Source: Saccharina japonica
Lineage: Eukaryota; Sar; Phaeophyceae; Laminariales; Laminariaceae
Assembly: GCA_008828725.1 (NCBI GenBank)
Contig: MEHQ01002323.1
Coordinates: 415,349-479,348 of the forward strand
Reading direction: 5' to 3'
Length of the DNA: 64,000 nt
This document shows, piece by piece, positions 33,601-41,288 of this stretch. Within the stretch, counting starts at the first letter, position 1; each line of letters starts with the position of its first letter. A program made the translations under genes and the position numbers. Below the pieces are notes generated by a model. That model was given only the letters and a program-made list of their open reading frames with translations. It searched no databases and was not told the DNA's origin.

Positions 33601-34135
33601 GCGGAGGCTGGGGTGCTACCACCGCCGGGCTCTGCTGCTGCTGCTGCTGCTGCTGCTGCGCAATGGCGTGAGCAGGGGCGGTCGTTTCGAGATTGAGGGT
33701 GGAGGAGGCGAACATCGAACATGCCAAAATAGCACCCGTTACGAACGTCTTCTTCGACCCTGCCAATGCGTCCTTGACGGGGTCCTGGGCTCTGTCCGCC
33801 TCCTCGGCCACGGCCCGCGCTGCCACCGAGGGAACAACAGCACCGTCAAGCGCAGAAGTTGGGTCCTCTGGGATAAATGAGTCGATATCCTCGTCTCCAG
33901 GCCGGCAGCGCAGTGGACACCCAGAGAGAATAGCTGATGATGCCTGTCGTTGCCTCTGCTGCTGCTGCTGCTGTAGCGAGGCAGAAGGAATTTGTTGGAC
34001 ACCTCCAACAAAACCAATTTTACTCCTCGAGTGGTCCCTTCTAGCCATGACTTGAGGGGGGAGGGCGAAGGAGGAGCCGGGCGCCAAGCCCCGTGCGGCC
34101 AGGCATGCCGTGCAAAATGCGATCTTTCGCAGCAT
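24088..34135 (-). CDS. Predicted plastid protein, Ala/Gly-rich, function unknown
   Basis: Nine exons join in phase: 34135-33317, 31910-31797, 31505-30699, 29075-29010, 27998-27573, 27144-26688, 26257-26154, 25198-24987 and 24187-24088, giving about 1034 aa. The N-terminus is MLRKIAFCTACLAARGLAPG then SSFALPP: a signal peptide followed by the Phe-containing cleavage motif used for import into red-lineage secondary plastids. Around residue 150 a second hydrophobic stretch ends TTAPAHA and could be a thylakoid or membrane signal. Exon 2 holds the most conserved-looking part (VYDRFLSILSDDFPYRYP). Later exons are Ala/Ser/Gly-rich amphipathic helices (for example AAQLSSSARKAAAQIGGV), with a likely membrane span LVYAVAAVLTGGVAAVV and a C-terminal coiled coil (LLARAAEVGGQLRETAEGL) ending EKENS. 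Exon 3 contains an in-frame tandem duplication. The start of exon 8 is uncertain: an alternative acceptor lies just before EDLLARAAE. No family was recognised. Confidence 0.65.
25185..25235 (-). repeat. R1 end fragment overlapping an exon
   Basis: It contains ACTACGGCCATGCAGGACAT then GAGTACACCCC, the terminal part of R1, beside a G13 run. In the gene model the AG of its GCAG is the acceptor of exon 8 (25198), so part of R1 would be translated as DMSTP. Confidence 0.6.
25240..26153. other. Intron of plastid-protein gene
   Basis: It holds a degenerate R3 unit at about 25300-25375 (GAGATTAGTGTCGGATCATT). The rest shows nothing recognisable. Confidence 0.45.
27181..27300 (-). repeat. R1 fragment before an exon
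   Basis: On the minus strand it runs CTTGGTGCAAGCAAGC, ACCCAACG, GGTCTATGGCCATACGACTA, ATGTCATGAGTACC and a C run. The C run lies about 42 bp upstream of the acceptor of exon 6 (27144) of the plastid-protein gene, in the same orientation as the gene. Confidence 0.75.
28241..28340. mobile_element. MITE, CGGGGGACCATAGTAA family
   Basis: A 100-bp element flanked by TA. The left end is CGGGGGACCATAGTAAGTAG; the right end is the complement of CGGAGGACCATAGTAAACAG. A second copy is at 40093-40200 and a decayed one at about 29218-29356. All lie in introns or intergenic DNA. Confidence 0.75.
29218..29356. mobile_element. Decayed copy of the ACCATAGTAA MITE
   Basis: It retains AACAATATTTGGTCC, shared with the interior of the copy at 28241, and a TAGGTCCTCCGTAA right end. 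The left end is reduced to GGGGGGTAAATAGG. Confidence 0.5.
29357..30239. other. Intron of plastid-protein gene
   Basis: It begins with a degenerate array of ACTTGGAATTA-type units (29360-29520), possibly decayed R3. The rest shows nothing recognisable. Confidence 0.4.
30240..30694 (+). mobile_element. R1 element fused to a C63 tract
   Basis: It starts at the palindrome CTATAAATATATTATATT (completed by TATAG) and runs through GTGAGCTAGACAACCAGGGT, CCGGAAGTGGCCACACCAGA and GTCCGCCTCAGAGGCGGTTC to CAATACCTCA. It then passes directly into 63 consecutive C (30632-30694). The last 130 bp of the family consensus (the TGCAAGCAATG to ATGAGTAC part) are missing. The inverted copy at 52078-52612 is nearly identical, so both are young. 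The tract ends 4 bp from the donor of exon 3 of the plastid-protein gene. Confidence 0.8.
30698..30990 (-). repeat. In-frame tandem duplication in exon 3
   Basis: Two copies of about 140 bp each encode LEGVAAGARAALQQLDLDR followed by VSSKMQEVAGQVKAV, with a Gly/Asp/Ser linker between them. The copies differ at few sites (Ser/Phe and Gly/Ser in the linker), so the duplication is recent. A C-run separates and borders them on the plus strand. Confidence 0.8.
32596..32883. mobile_element. MITE, CAGTACCGGCCC family, TA-flanked
   Basis: 288 bp with inverted ends CAGTACCGGCCC followed by CTC-AAGAAA-type sequence, flanked by TA. Several internal AAGAAAGTCAGCCTGAG-like repeats resemble the interior of the CAGTACAGG family at 5335, so the two may share an autonomous parent. 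It lies in the first intron of the plastid-protein gene. Confidence 0.75.
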
Positions 34136-35064
34136 CAGCACATCAACACTGCTCTCCCAAACTTCTTCGCGTTATGTAGGAGTTAGGAATGCTTCGATGG
34201 GTTTCATAACGTATCAGAGGCGGTTTGGTCTGGGGAACAAGAATTCGAGTTTTCACACGCAAGCGCACGCGCACACAGCAACAGCGAAGCAGCACTACGG
34301 GGCGACGATAGACATAACGGCGGTATGTGGGCGACTGCCCCATCAGTGGGGAGGTCTGCTGGCAAGCAGTGCTTGCTTCGCGTCGGAAACTGTCTTCCTG
34401 TCATCGTATTCCGGTCTTTCTTCCCGGACTTGAGGTAACACGCCGCGAAAGTGTGCTTCCGTTCGAATCATGCCATATAACGGTACAAACAGCAAGCAAC
34501 AGAACAAGCAGCAGCAGCAGTCACCGTCGTGCTTGATATCAACTGACTCTCTAGCAACAGGCCCTTGCTGTTGCTATGTTACACCATATGTGTCTCCCAC
34601 CAGCTGTCTTCTTGTGCGCTGCTCTCGCCTCGGCGGTTGTGCCTGTTTGCCGTGGGCATCCAAGCCTAAAAATAACAGCGATACACGTACGTGACAGCTT
34701 TTACACTACGAGTATGTATGTTCGTATATACGTAGACAGATCATCTGATCAGCCATTTTTTCGTTTTTCCTGCTGACACTTGCTTCGTTCTCGCCGGCAG
34801 GCGCCAGCCGCGAGCGGCAGACGGTCAGCTATGATGGCTGGTTGAGGCCGGATTGATCACGCACAGTGTTTGAAATAACGTCTAAAAATACTACCCACCC
34901 CGGTCGTCGGCAAAACAGAATGAACAAATGGCTTATTAACGCGCTGTGAGATGCAAAGGAAAAATCTCGGAGTGTGTCGTGCAGCGGAAGAATCAGACAG
35001 GCCCAGCCAGACAGACAAGACGTATATCAACATACCGGTGATTCACGGGAGATTTACGTCAGAC
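34136..35064. promoter_or_regulatory. Shared upstream region of two divergent genes
   Basis: About 0.9 kb between the start codons of the plastid-protein gene (minus) and COQ10 (plus), so both promoters must lie here. CAG triplets occur near 34505-34525. No clear TATA box or other element could be assigned. Confidence 0.4.
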
Positions 35065-38000
35065 ATGAACTCTAACGGATGCGGAAGTGGACGTGGAGGA
35101 GTAAGAGGGAGAAGGGGAGGGTCGTGTTGCCGTGTTCCGTCTCCAACCTGCTCATCCATGCGCCGACCGAGTTTCGCAAGGCACGCACGCATACCCACGA
35201 ATGATGGCCGCTTGCTTTCGCAACATGATCATCTCGTCCCCGTTTTCCGCATCTCCTGCCCTCGGCTTGCCCTCGGCCTGCCTTCCTCTGGGCGGTTTCT
35301 GTTGGACAGCGGGGTGATCCCTAAGGGCAACCACCGGGCGCACCGCGAGAAGCGGGTGGTCCCGTACTCTCCGGAGCAGTTTTTCGCGGTGGTCGCGGAC
35401 GTGAAGAACTACAAGAAATTCGTGCCGTTCTGCGTGGACTCGAGGGTAGTCCGCGTGATCGATGAAAACACCATGGAGGCTGACATGAGCGTTGGATTCA
35501 AGGTGCGGCAGCAGCGATAGCAGCAGCAGCAGTGATAGCAGTGGCGGTAGCAGCAGCAGCAGCAGCAGTAGCGGCAGTGGCAGCGGCAGCAGCAGCAGTA
35601 GTAGCAGTGATGGCGCCGGTAGCAGCAGCAGCCGCAGCATCAGCGGCAGCTGCAGCAGCAGCAGTGGATATGGAGAAAAAAAACACGTAACCGCAATACG
35701 TACCAGGGTATCACGCAGCTGCCTGTACTGCAACCTTCGTGGCCTGCACAACAACTGCTCAATGCACCGAAGGCCAATACGTCGAGCTTCTGCGGGAGCC
35801 TGCAGCCTGCAGCCTGCAGAGCTCCTGCTCCCGCGTATGTATACAAGATGACAGCCCTCGCGCGCGCTCTCCTTTTACACTCTGCCGCTGAACTTGGAGC
35901 AACGCTGTGGATATACATCAGTTTGCGTCTTACCCGCTCAAAAAAGTGGAGATCGCCCCCTTGAGCCTCTTGGGTCGCTAACGTTTCGTCCCGTCGGGCG
36001 AGACCATCTACTTGTACGGCGGGCGACCCTGTATATATCCCGTCCACAACGACGATACCAGTGTCACCTCCAGAAACCCATGTGACCCCTCCCTCAGTTT
36101 TGCGGACACCGCTAGCGTGTTGGAATATTTTGTGGAGCCTGTAGTCTCTGTATGGTACCTCCATGTCGCTGCTGGGACACAGTGAGCGGGGGCAGGGAGA
36201 CCTAAACCAGGTGGATGTGGTGGCGGCTGTTCGTTGCGATGCCGTTGCTGTAAGTAGCCACGAGCATCGTTTGAGCTTTGTTTTTTCCTAGCGCAGGCTC
36301 TTATGGAGCTGCGTAGGATGCAGGTCACTGTTGCATCCCAGCTGTCGCGGGTGTTCCTCCCAATCAGGACGAGCTTATATTCACCCCATTATTCCACGCC
36401 ATCCTGTCGCGAAGTGTCTCGGCACTGTCGCGTGCTACGATAGAGGTTGCACTTTTTTACTGAATCGTCGGTCCTTCATCCTTGTATTCCAACATTTTTC
36501 ATTTTTCACTTTGTAGTCCTTGGGATTTGTTCGTCGGGTAACACTTGTATATCAGTGTGCAGGCTACTGCAGGTATAGAGCTCCTCAAGTGACCACTCTC
36601 AGAAGGCAGAAACATGGCCTGTGTGCAGGTGCACCTCTACTGTTGCATGCGTCCACTACGTGCCCTCCCGACGAGCCGTAAGTGTCGCAGCCGCTGGACT
36701 CGCCATGAAACCTACCACGTCAGCAGTATTAAGCACGAACGGATGGTCGATCCTACCGGACTATGGCCCATTTCTCATGGCGAGCGTACATCCCGTTATG
36801 GTGGCCGACCGGCTAGCTGGCTGCATGAAACAGTCGCCCGAAGCGAGCATGTATTCCGACATTGCAGCTTGCTTCGCGTTGACGTCTTTCCGTCCCCCGT
36901 CGGCCCCCGTCTAGAGACCCGACGCCGACGCCTTCCGCCCCTCATCGAATTCTGCCGACACCCGGCGGACTGATTCGCTGTCCGATACGTTTGCACCCCA
37001 AGCTTTCGGGGAGGCACTATTTGGCAGTAGTTTGGGATGATGTGTGCAGTTCGAACGGGGTGAACCCTTTCACCACTGCGGATATGAGTCCATACTGATT
37101 CCAAATAATTTTGTTCCCAAAAAACATGGGTGGAGTTCTATAGGGGTTAACGCCTTCCGCTCCCCATCGAACTCCGCCGCCGAAACCCGACTGACGGAGT
37201 CGCTCTCTACCCCCCCCCCCCCCCCTCCAACTGCTTCGTCTCGAAAGGGGTTGCGTGGCAATGGTCAAAATTACTGAAGGGCAAGCACACGAATGAGTAC
37301 GCCCCCCCCCCCCCCCCCCCGCCCCCCAGGGTCTATGGTCATACGACTACGGCCATGCATGACACGAGTACACCCCCATACGGCCCTGGCCATGCATGAC
37401 ATGGGTACACCCCTCCCGTTTGTTCGCCTCCAGCTGTTTACCGAGACGTACACGTCTCGAGTGGTCGTGCGGCGACCAACCGAGGTCGCGGTGAAGGCCA
37501 TCGACTCGCGCCTGTTTTCCTCGCTGGACAGCACGTGGCGCTTCCGGCCAGGGAAGGCGGCCAACACCACCCTCGTCGACTTTTCCGTCGAGTTCGAGGT
37601 TAAGAACCTGCTCGCGGCGCAAGCAATGGACGTGTTTTTCGAAGAGGTGGCCTTACAGCAGGTGAAGTTTGTTTGTTTGTTCGTCTCATCGGACAGATCA
37701 GATAAGACCCCCATTTTACTACCTAGTTGATTTTGGCGCAGATATATACGTAGATCCTTGCGCTGTATCCTTCCAAGTTGCGTATATGATTTGATGATTT
37801 TGTATGACTCAGCCAGATCCCTGATTTGTAGGATTTGTTTTACGTTTTTTTTGTGATCTGCACGATCTATAGATCGTTTTTGTCGGTTGGGATCTTTATG
37901 ATCTGAAATCTTTTGCACAATACGTGTACGTATCATAACGGAAAATATAGGATCTACTGTAGATGATCTAGATCGTGATATTTTGGTATGTGAAGTTTGT

Positions 38001-39290
38001 GCATGTATAGACTTACATACCTGGTACAAATATACATATTATCGCCGGGACGGCAGCAAAATGTTACCTGGTATTCGCATGTGTTTTTACCACTGCAAAC
38101 AATACCCTAAAAATTGGTTCCCCAGGTAGGTTAGGTTGCTGTCTTCAAAACGTGGGTGCCGTTTCGAAGTCGGAAAGAAAATGGGCGTTCAGTTTTTTCT
38201 ACCAGCATTGCCTGGGGTCGAAAAGGCACGTCCTGTGCGGAAAACGCCTCGCATGGTGGTGTGGACGGTTCGGTTCGGTTCGATTCGCTTGGGTTCGGTA
38301 GGGTTCGGTTGGGTTCGATTCGGGTCAGGTCGGTTCGATTCGATTCGGTTCCATTCGGTTCGGCTGGGTTCCGTTCGACTCGGTTCGGTTCGATTCGATT
38401 CGGCTCGGTTCGTTTCAGTTCGGTTCGTTTTCGGTTCGGTTCGATTCGGTTCGGTTCGATTCGGCTCGGTTCGTCCCGGCCCGGCTCGGTTCGGTTCGGT
38501 TCGGTTCGGTTCGGTTCGGTTCGGTTCGGTTCGGTTCGTTTTCGGTTCGGTTCGATTCGGTCCGATTCGGTCGGTGTGGCTTGGTGCTGTGGAAGGGCTT
38601 GTTTGTGCGAGGCTTCCCGCGTTTCCGGCACACACATAGATTTGTGTTTTACGGCCTGCGTGAGAGGCTGCCGAAGGAAAAAGCGGTACAAAGCGCCATC
38701 ATTGCGTGCGGGTTGGAGAGTCTTGAGGCAACTGGGGCAGCAAGGCCGTGTACATAGCAGGAACAACAGCAGCACTTTTATTTCCTGTACGAGACCCCCA
38801 CGATTTTGTTGCCATGCCATATGCCACGCTTGACGGAGATTACACGCCGTCTCGAAACTCACGCCGACAATCGAAGCGTCACCCTGATGCCTTTCTATGA
38901 AACGTTGGTAACATAACTCGTACTACAGCAGTAGTATACACTTTGTCCGAAAATATAAGGACGGCCTGGGTATCCACATGAATTACCCGAGTTGATTCGT
39001 TACATCTCCGGACAGAGTGGGCAGAGGCGACGAGATTTTTCAAAAGAGATGATGGGCGGCGTCCGAATGCCTCAGCGCCGCGCCCTCGAGCTGATTGTTG
39101 TTATTGACGACGGACCCATGGGCCGGCGCCTCGTATATATGAGCAGGTGAAGGCATTTGAGAGACGGTGTCGGCATCTGTACGGAGCGTCACCGGCGGCG
39201 AAGAGAAAGAGGGCGACAGAGGAGGCCGCGGCAGAGGCGGCGGGTCTTGCCGACCCTTGCGGAGGCTTCTTGTTTGCGGGTAAGGGCTAG
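35065..39290 (+). CDS. COQ10: Coenzyme Q-binding protein COQ10 (START domain)
   Basis: Three exons join in phase 0: 35065-35502, 37434-37661 and 39147-39290, about 269 aa. COQ10 binds coenzyme Q in the mitochondrial inner membrane and is needed for its use in respiration. The START/polyketide-cyclase fold is clear: REKRVVPYSPEQFFAVVADV, NYKKFVPFC, ENTMEADMSVGFK, then across the splice LFTETYTSRVVV, SLDSTWRF, TLVDFSVEFEVKN, and FERRCRHLYG at the end of the fold. The N-terminus is Arg/Ser-rich without acidic residues, as in a mitochondrial presequence. I chose the Met at 35065; the one at 35158 and an upstream in-frame Met are possible. After the usual end the protein has an extra tail of about 35 residues (PAAKRKRATEEAAAEAAG and on). 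R2/R1 repeats end 20 bp before exon 2. Confidence 0.9.
35510..35665 (+). repeat. Imperfect CAG/AGC triplet array
   Basis: AGCAGCAGC mixed with AGT, GGC and GAT triplets, beginning just after the donor of COQ10 exon 1. The open frames through it (poly-Ser/Gly, poly-Ala, poly-Leu) are by-products of the triplet repeat. Confidence 0.8.
35945..36164 (-). CDS. Possible antisense exon inside COQ10 intron 1
   Basis: It begins MEVPYRDYRLHKIFQHASGV, contains GGVTWVSGGDTGIVVVDGIY, and ends HFFER at a plausible donor (GAGCGG then GTAAGA). The amino-acid mix looks protein-like, but no family was recognised and no partner exons were found on the minus strand. It may be a gene fragment. Confidence 0.2.
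36165..37014. other. COQ10 intron 1, remaining part
   Basis: One plus-strand frame (36621-36914) contains TNGWSILPDYGPFLMASVHP but matches nothing known. A 50-bp stretch at 36937-36985 is repeated at 37151-37205, on the other side of the R3 pair. Confidence 0.35.
37015..37150. repeat. R3 pair in inverted arrangement
   Basis: Two diverged R3 units face each other around GGGGTGAACCC, with AGTAGTTTGGGA on one side and TTCCAAATAATTTTGTTCCC on the other. Confidence 0.6.
37237..37415 (+). repeat. R2, R1 and partial R1 before COQ10 exon 2
   Basis: R2 (CGTCTCGAAAGGGGTTGCG to GAGTACG and a long C run), then R1 end (GGTCTATGGTCATACGACTA to ACACGAGTACACCCCC), then a second shorter R1 end (GGCCATGCATGACATGGGTA). 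The last one ends 19 bp before the acceptor of COQ10 exon 2 (37434), with its C-rich end forming the pyrimidine tract. Confidence 0.8.
37688..37990. mobile_element. GATCT-rich repeat family, copy in COQ10 intron 2
   Basis: It begins CGGACAGATCAGATAAGACC and ends GATGATCTAGATCGTGATA, rich in GATC words throughout. It shares the CGGACAGATC start and the CCTGATCTGTA-type interior with copies at 40626, 50280 and 54385. Confidence 0.6.
38262..38575 (+). repeat. Pentanucleotide microsatellite (GGTTC)n
   Basis: About 310 bp of GGTTC units with GATTC and other variants, most regular at 38480-38540. It keeps several frames open on both strands (Glu-Pro-Asn-Arg-Thr or Ser-Val-Arg-Phe-Gly type), which are artefacts of the 5-bp period. 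It lies in COQ10 intron 2. Confidence 0.9.
38938..39020. mobile_element. Mini-MITE, CCACTCTG family
   Basis: Ends ACTTTGTCCGAAAATATAAG and (complement) CCACTCTGTCCGGAGATGTA. It belongs to the 79-bp TA-flanked family seen intact at 40420 and 43539. Confidence 0.6.
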
Positions 39291-39900
39291 TCGAGTTCGA
39301 ACGCGCACTTCTTCTTACGGTTGTTTTTTTCGCTCCCAGTTCTGTTGTTGTTGTTTGTTTTTTGTCTTTCCGCTCTCCCAGAGATGAAGTTATCCTAAAA
39401 CTTTTGTCGAAATATGGGTAGGACCAGTCGAATTAGCTCTCGTGTTATTTTTTTTTTCAAGCTTTCTGAATTTTGTCTTTTTGGTGTGTTTTTCAGCGGT
39501 TCCGAATTGTACAGTAGTAGTGTACATTTCTCGCCAACGGCCGTGTCATACATAGGTAGGCTTTGTTCTGGACAGTTTTCGCTTGGAGAGAGCGAATGAT
39601 AAGTGTTTGTAACGACGTTCTGACCGAAAGCGGCGAAGCGGAACAGTGGGAGTGCGATCGCTTGTTTTTTTGGGGGGTTCGGCTCCGCGGGTGGAAAAGC
39701 TTACACACGGCTCTGCCGCAGATTTTTTAATGACTGCGGCGGCGATGGAGCAGCAAGCTCGGGCGTATTCAGGCCGCAACAACACGCAAAAAAAAAAAAA
39801 CAGTGAGAGTGAACAATCAACGAACAGACGACGTTACGAAGCAGAGCAGCATATTGTTATGTGTGTTTAACTTATTTCGAAAGTATTATTTGAATAAACC
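39291..39900 (+). other. Probable 3' UTR and terminator region of COQ10
   Basis: No gene recognised. Two AATAAA-like signals (TGAATAAACC and GGTAATAAAC) occur near 39891-39910, just before the R1 copy, and could direct polyadenylation. An open frame at 39646-39870 shows no known domain. Confidence 0.35.
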
Positions 39901-39928
39901 TGGTAATAAACTACGTACGTACGGGCGC

Positions 39929-40035
39929 GGGGGGGGGGGGGGGGGGGTGTACTATGTTGTGCACGGCCGTAGTCATATGACCATAGACCCTCGATCCCTA
40001 CAAGGCCGGGACGGAGCGCGTTGGGTTTTCACCAG
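39929..40035 (-). repeat. R1 end fragment
   Basis: G19 run, then GTGTACTATGTTGTGCACGG, CATATGACCATAGACCC and GTTGGGTTTTCACC. The poly-C end faces the 3' end of COQ10. Confidence 0.75.
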
Positions 40036-40092
40036 GGGGGGGGTGTTGGGGACGGGGGGGGGGGCGAGGTTGTGTTGGGGTTGTAATTATTA

Positions 40093-40200
40093 CGGGAGAC
40101 CATAGTAAATAAAGGACCTACGGTGCACTCAAAAACCTATCAGTGTATATTTCCCTCATTTTCGCTGGCAGTTTTTTTGTCCTATTTACTATGGTCCTCC
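40093..40200. mobile_element. MITE, GGGAGACCATAGTAA family
   Basis: 108 bp with inverted ends CGGGAGACCATAGTAAATAA and (complement) GGAGGACCATAGTAAATAGG, flanked by TTA on each side. It is joined directly to the R3 palindrome on the right. Confidence 0.75.
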
Positions 40201-40202
40201 TT

Positions 40203-40297
40203 AACCCTTTTAGGACTGCAGTCCCGTTTTGGGGACAAACCACTCTAATTCTGAGTAATTTGTCCCCAAAACGGGACTGCAGTTCTGAAAGGGTTGG
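40203..40297. mobile_element. R3 palindrome (foldback form)
   Basis: Two R3 half-units head to head give arms of about 43 bp (AACCCTTT-AG-ACTGCAG, then TCCCGTTTTGGGGACAAA) around TAATT. The inner 28 bp of each arm are identical. This is the most complete inverted form of R3 and may be the original MITE from which single units derive. Confidence 0.75.
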
Positions 40298-40419
40298 TAG
40301 TATTTTTTGCAAAAGAGGGATGCGCTACAGTACCAACGTGGGTCCCACAGGCCTCTGGAACATTTATCGCGCGTCTGTCACCTCCGTAGTATTTATTATC
40401 AGTAATACATACGTATATA

Positions 40420-40498
40420 CCACTCTGACCCGAAATATAAGAACCATTTCAACTGCATGTTGATACACAAACGGTCCTTACATTCTGGTTCAGAGTGG
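40420..40498. mobile_element. Mini-MITE, CCACTCTG family, intact
   Basis: 79 bp with ends CCACTCTGACCCGAAATATA and (complement) CCACTCTGAACCAGAATGTA, flanked by TA. Same length as 43539-43617; further copies at 38938 and 47577. Confidence 0.75.
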
Positions 40499-40625
40499 TA
40501 GTAGATTTACAGGAGTACGCTGGTACAATTAAATAATTATTACTATTTCAAGGCATTTAATTAATTTAGACACGAGAGGGACGCGGTATATGAAAACGCA
40601 CCTCCCGGCTGCGCCCCCGCCTCCC

Positions 40626-40905
40626 TTCCACACGCCGGACAGATCATATACTATGGTAGATCCCCATTTTCGTGATCTAGGTCATGACCTAGATACTTCG
40701 GGGCAGATACCTTTCTGATATATATGATGCTGCTAAGATCTAGATTGTGTTTTAACGGGTGGAATCTCTGTATAGCACGGATCTTGCACACATGTGTTTG
40801 CCGGGTGGGATCTGCGTGATGTGCCTCTTCGATAATAATGTCATGACGGTAAATGTGGGATCTAAGTGATCTAGACTGTGATTTTTGTTCGATCTGTGCA
40901 CAGGC
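40626..40905. mobile_element. GATCT-rich repeat family, copy
   Basis: It starts CCGGACAGATCATATACTAT, with internal GGTCATGACCTAGATA and GGGTGGGATCTGCGTGA, ending near GATCTGTGCACAGG. Same family as 37688 and 50280. Confidence 0.6.
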
Positions 40906-41059
40906 CCTAGCCTACCCCCTGCTGCCCTCGCCGACAAGCTGTCATGACTTGATGCCCGTTGTATCATCCGCTGAATCCTTGTGCCGGGCATTTATAAGAC
41001 GCCTGAGTCATCTACTAATAATACCGGCAAATACTTAGTATATATAATAGGATCTAAAT

Positions 41060-41165
41060 TATCTAAATGATCTAGATCGTTATCTGGATCGTTATCTGGA
41101 TCGTTATCTGGATCGTTATCTGGATCGTTATCTGGATCGTTGTCTAGATCGTTATCTAGATCGTG
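41060..41165 (+). repeat. 12-bp minisatellite ATCGTTATCTGG
   Basis: About seven tandem copies with a few substitutions (TTGTCTAG). It lies between the two halves of a 290-bp duplication (40903-41015 and 41196-41305) that spans the acceptor of the first recognised EF-hand exon. Confidence 0.85.
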
Positions 41166-41288
41166 ATACTAGAACGTGAGTTGTCCCATCTGTGCACCCA
41201 CCCTAACCTACCCCTTTCTGCCCTCACCGACAGACTTTCACGACTTGATGCCCGTTGTGTCATCCGCCGAATCCTTGCGCCCGGACAG

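Noticed and set aside
35492-35851. Ser/Gly, poly-Ala and poly-Leu frames
   Set aside because: Artefacts of the AGC triplet array in COQ10 intron 1.
37293-37433. Extension of COQ10 exon 2 leftwards through R1 (MSTPPPPPPRPP and on)
   Set aside because: The frame is open only because of the C-rich repeat; the acceptor at 37431-37433 restores the START domain exactly.
38131-38862. Long frames on both strands with Glu-Pro-Asn-Arg-Thr or Ser-Val-Arg-Phe-Gly repeats
   Set aside because: Produced by the GGTTC pentanucleotide repeat, which has no stops in several frames.
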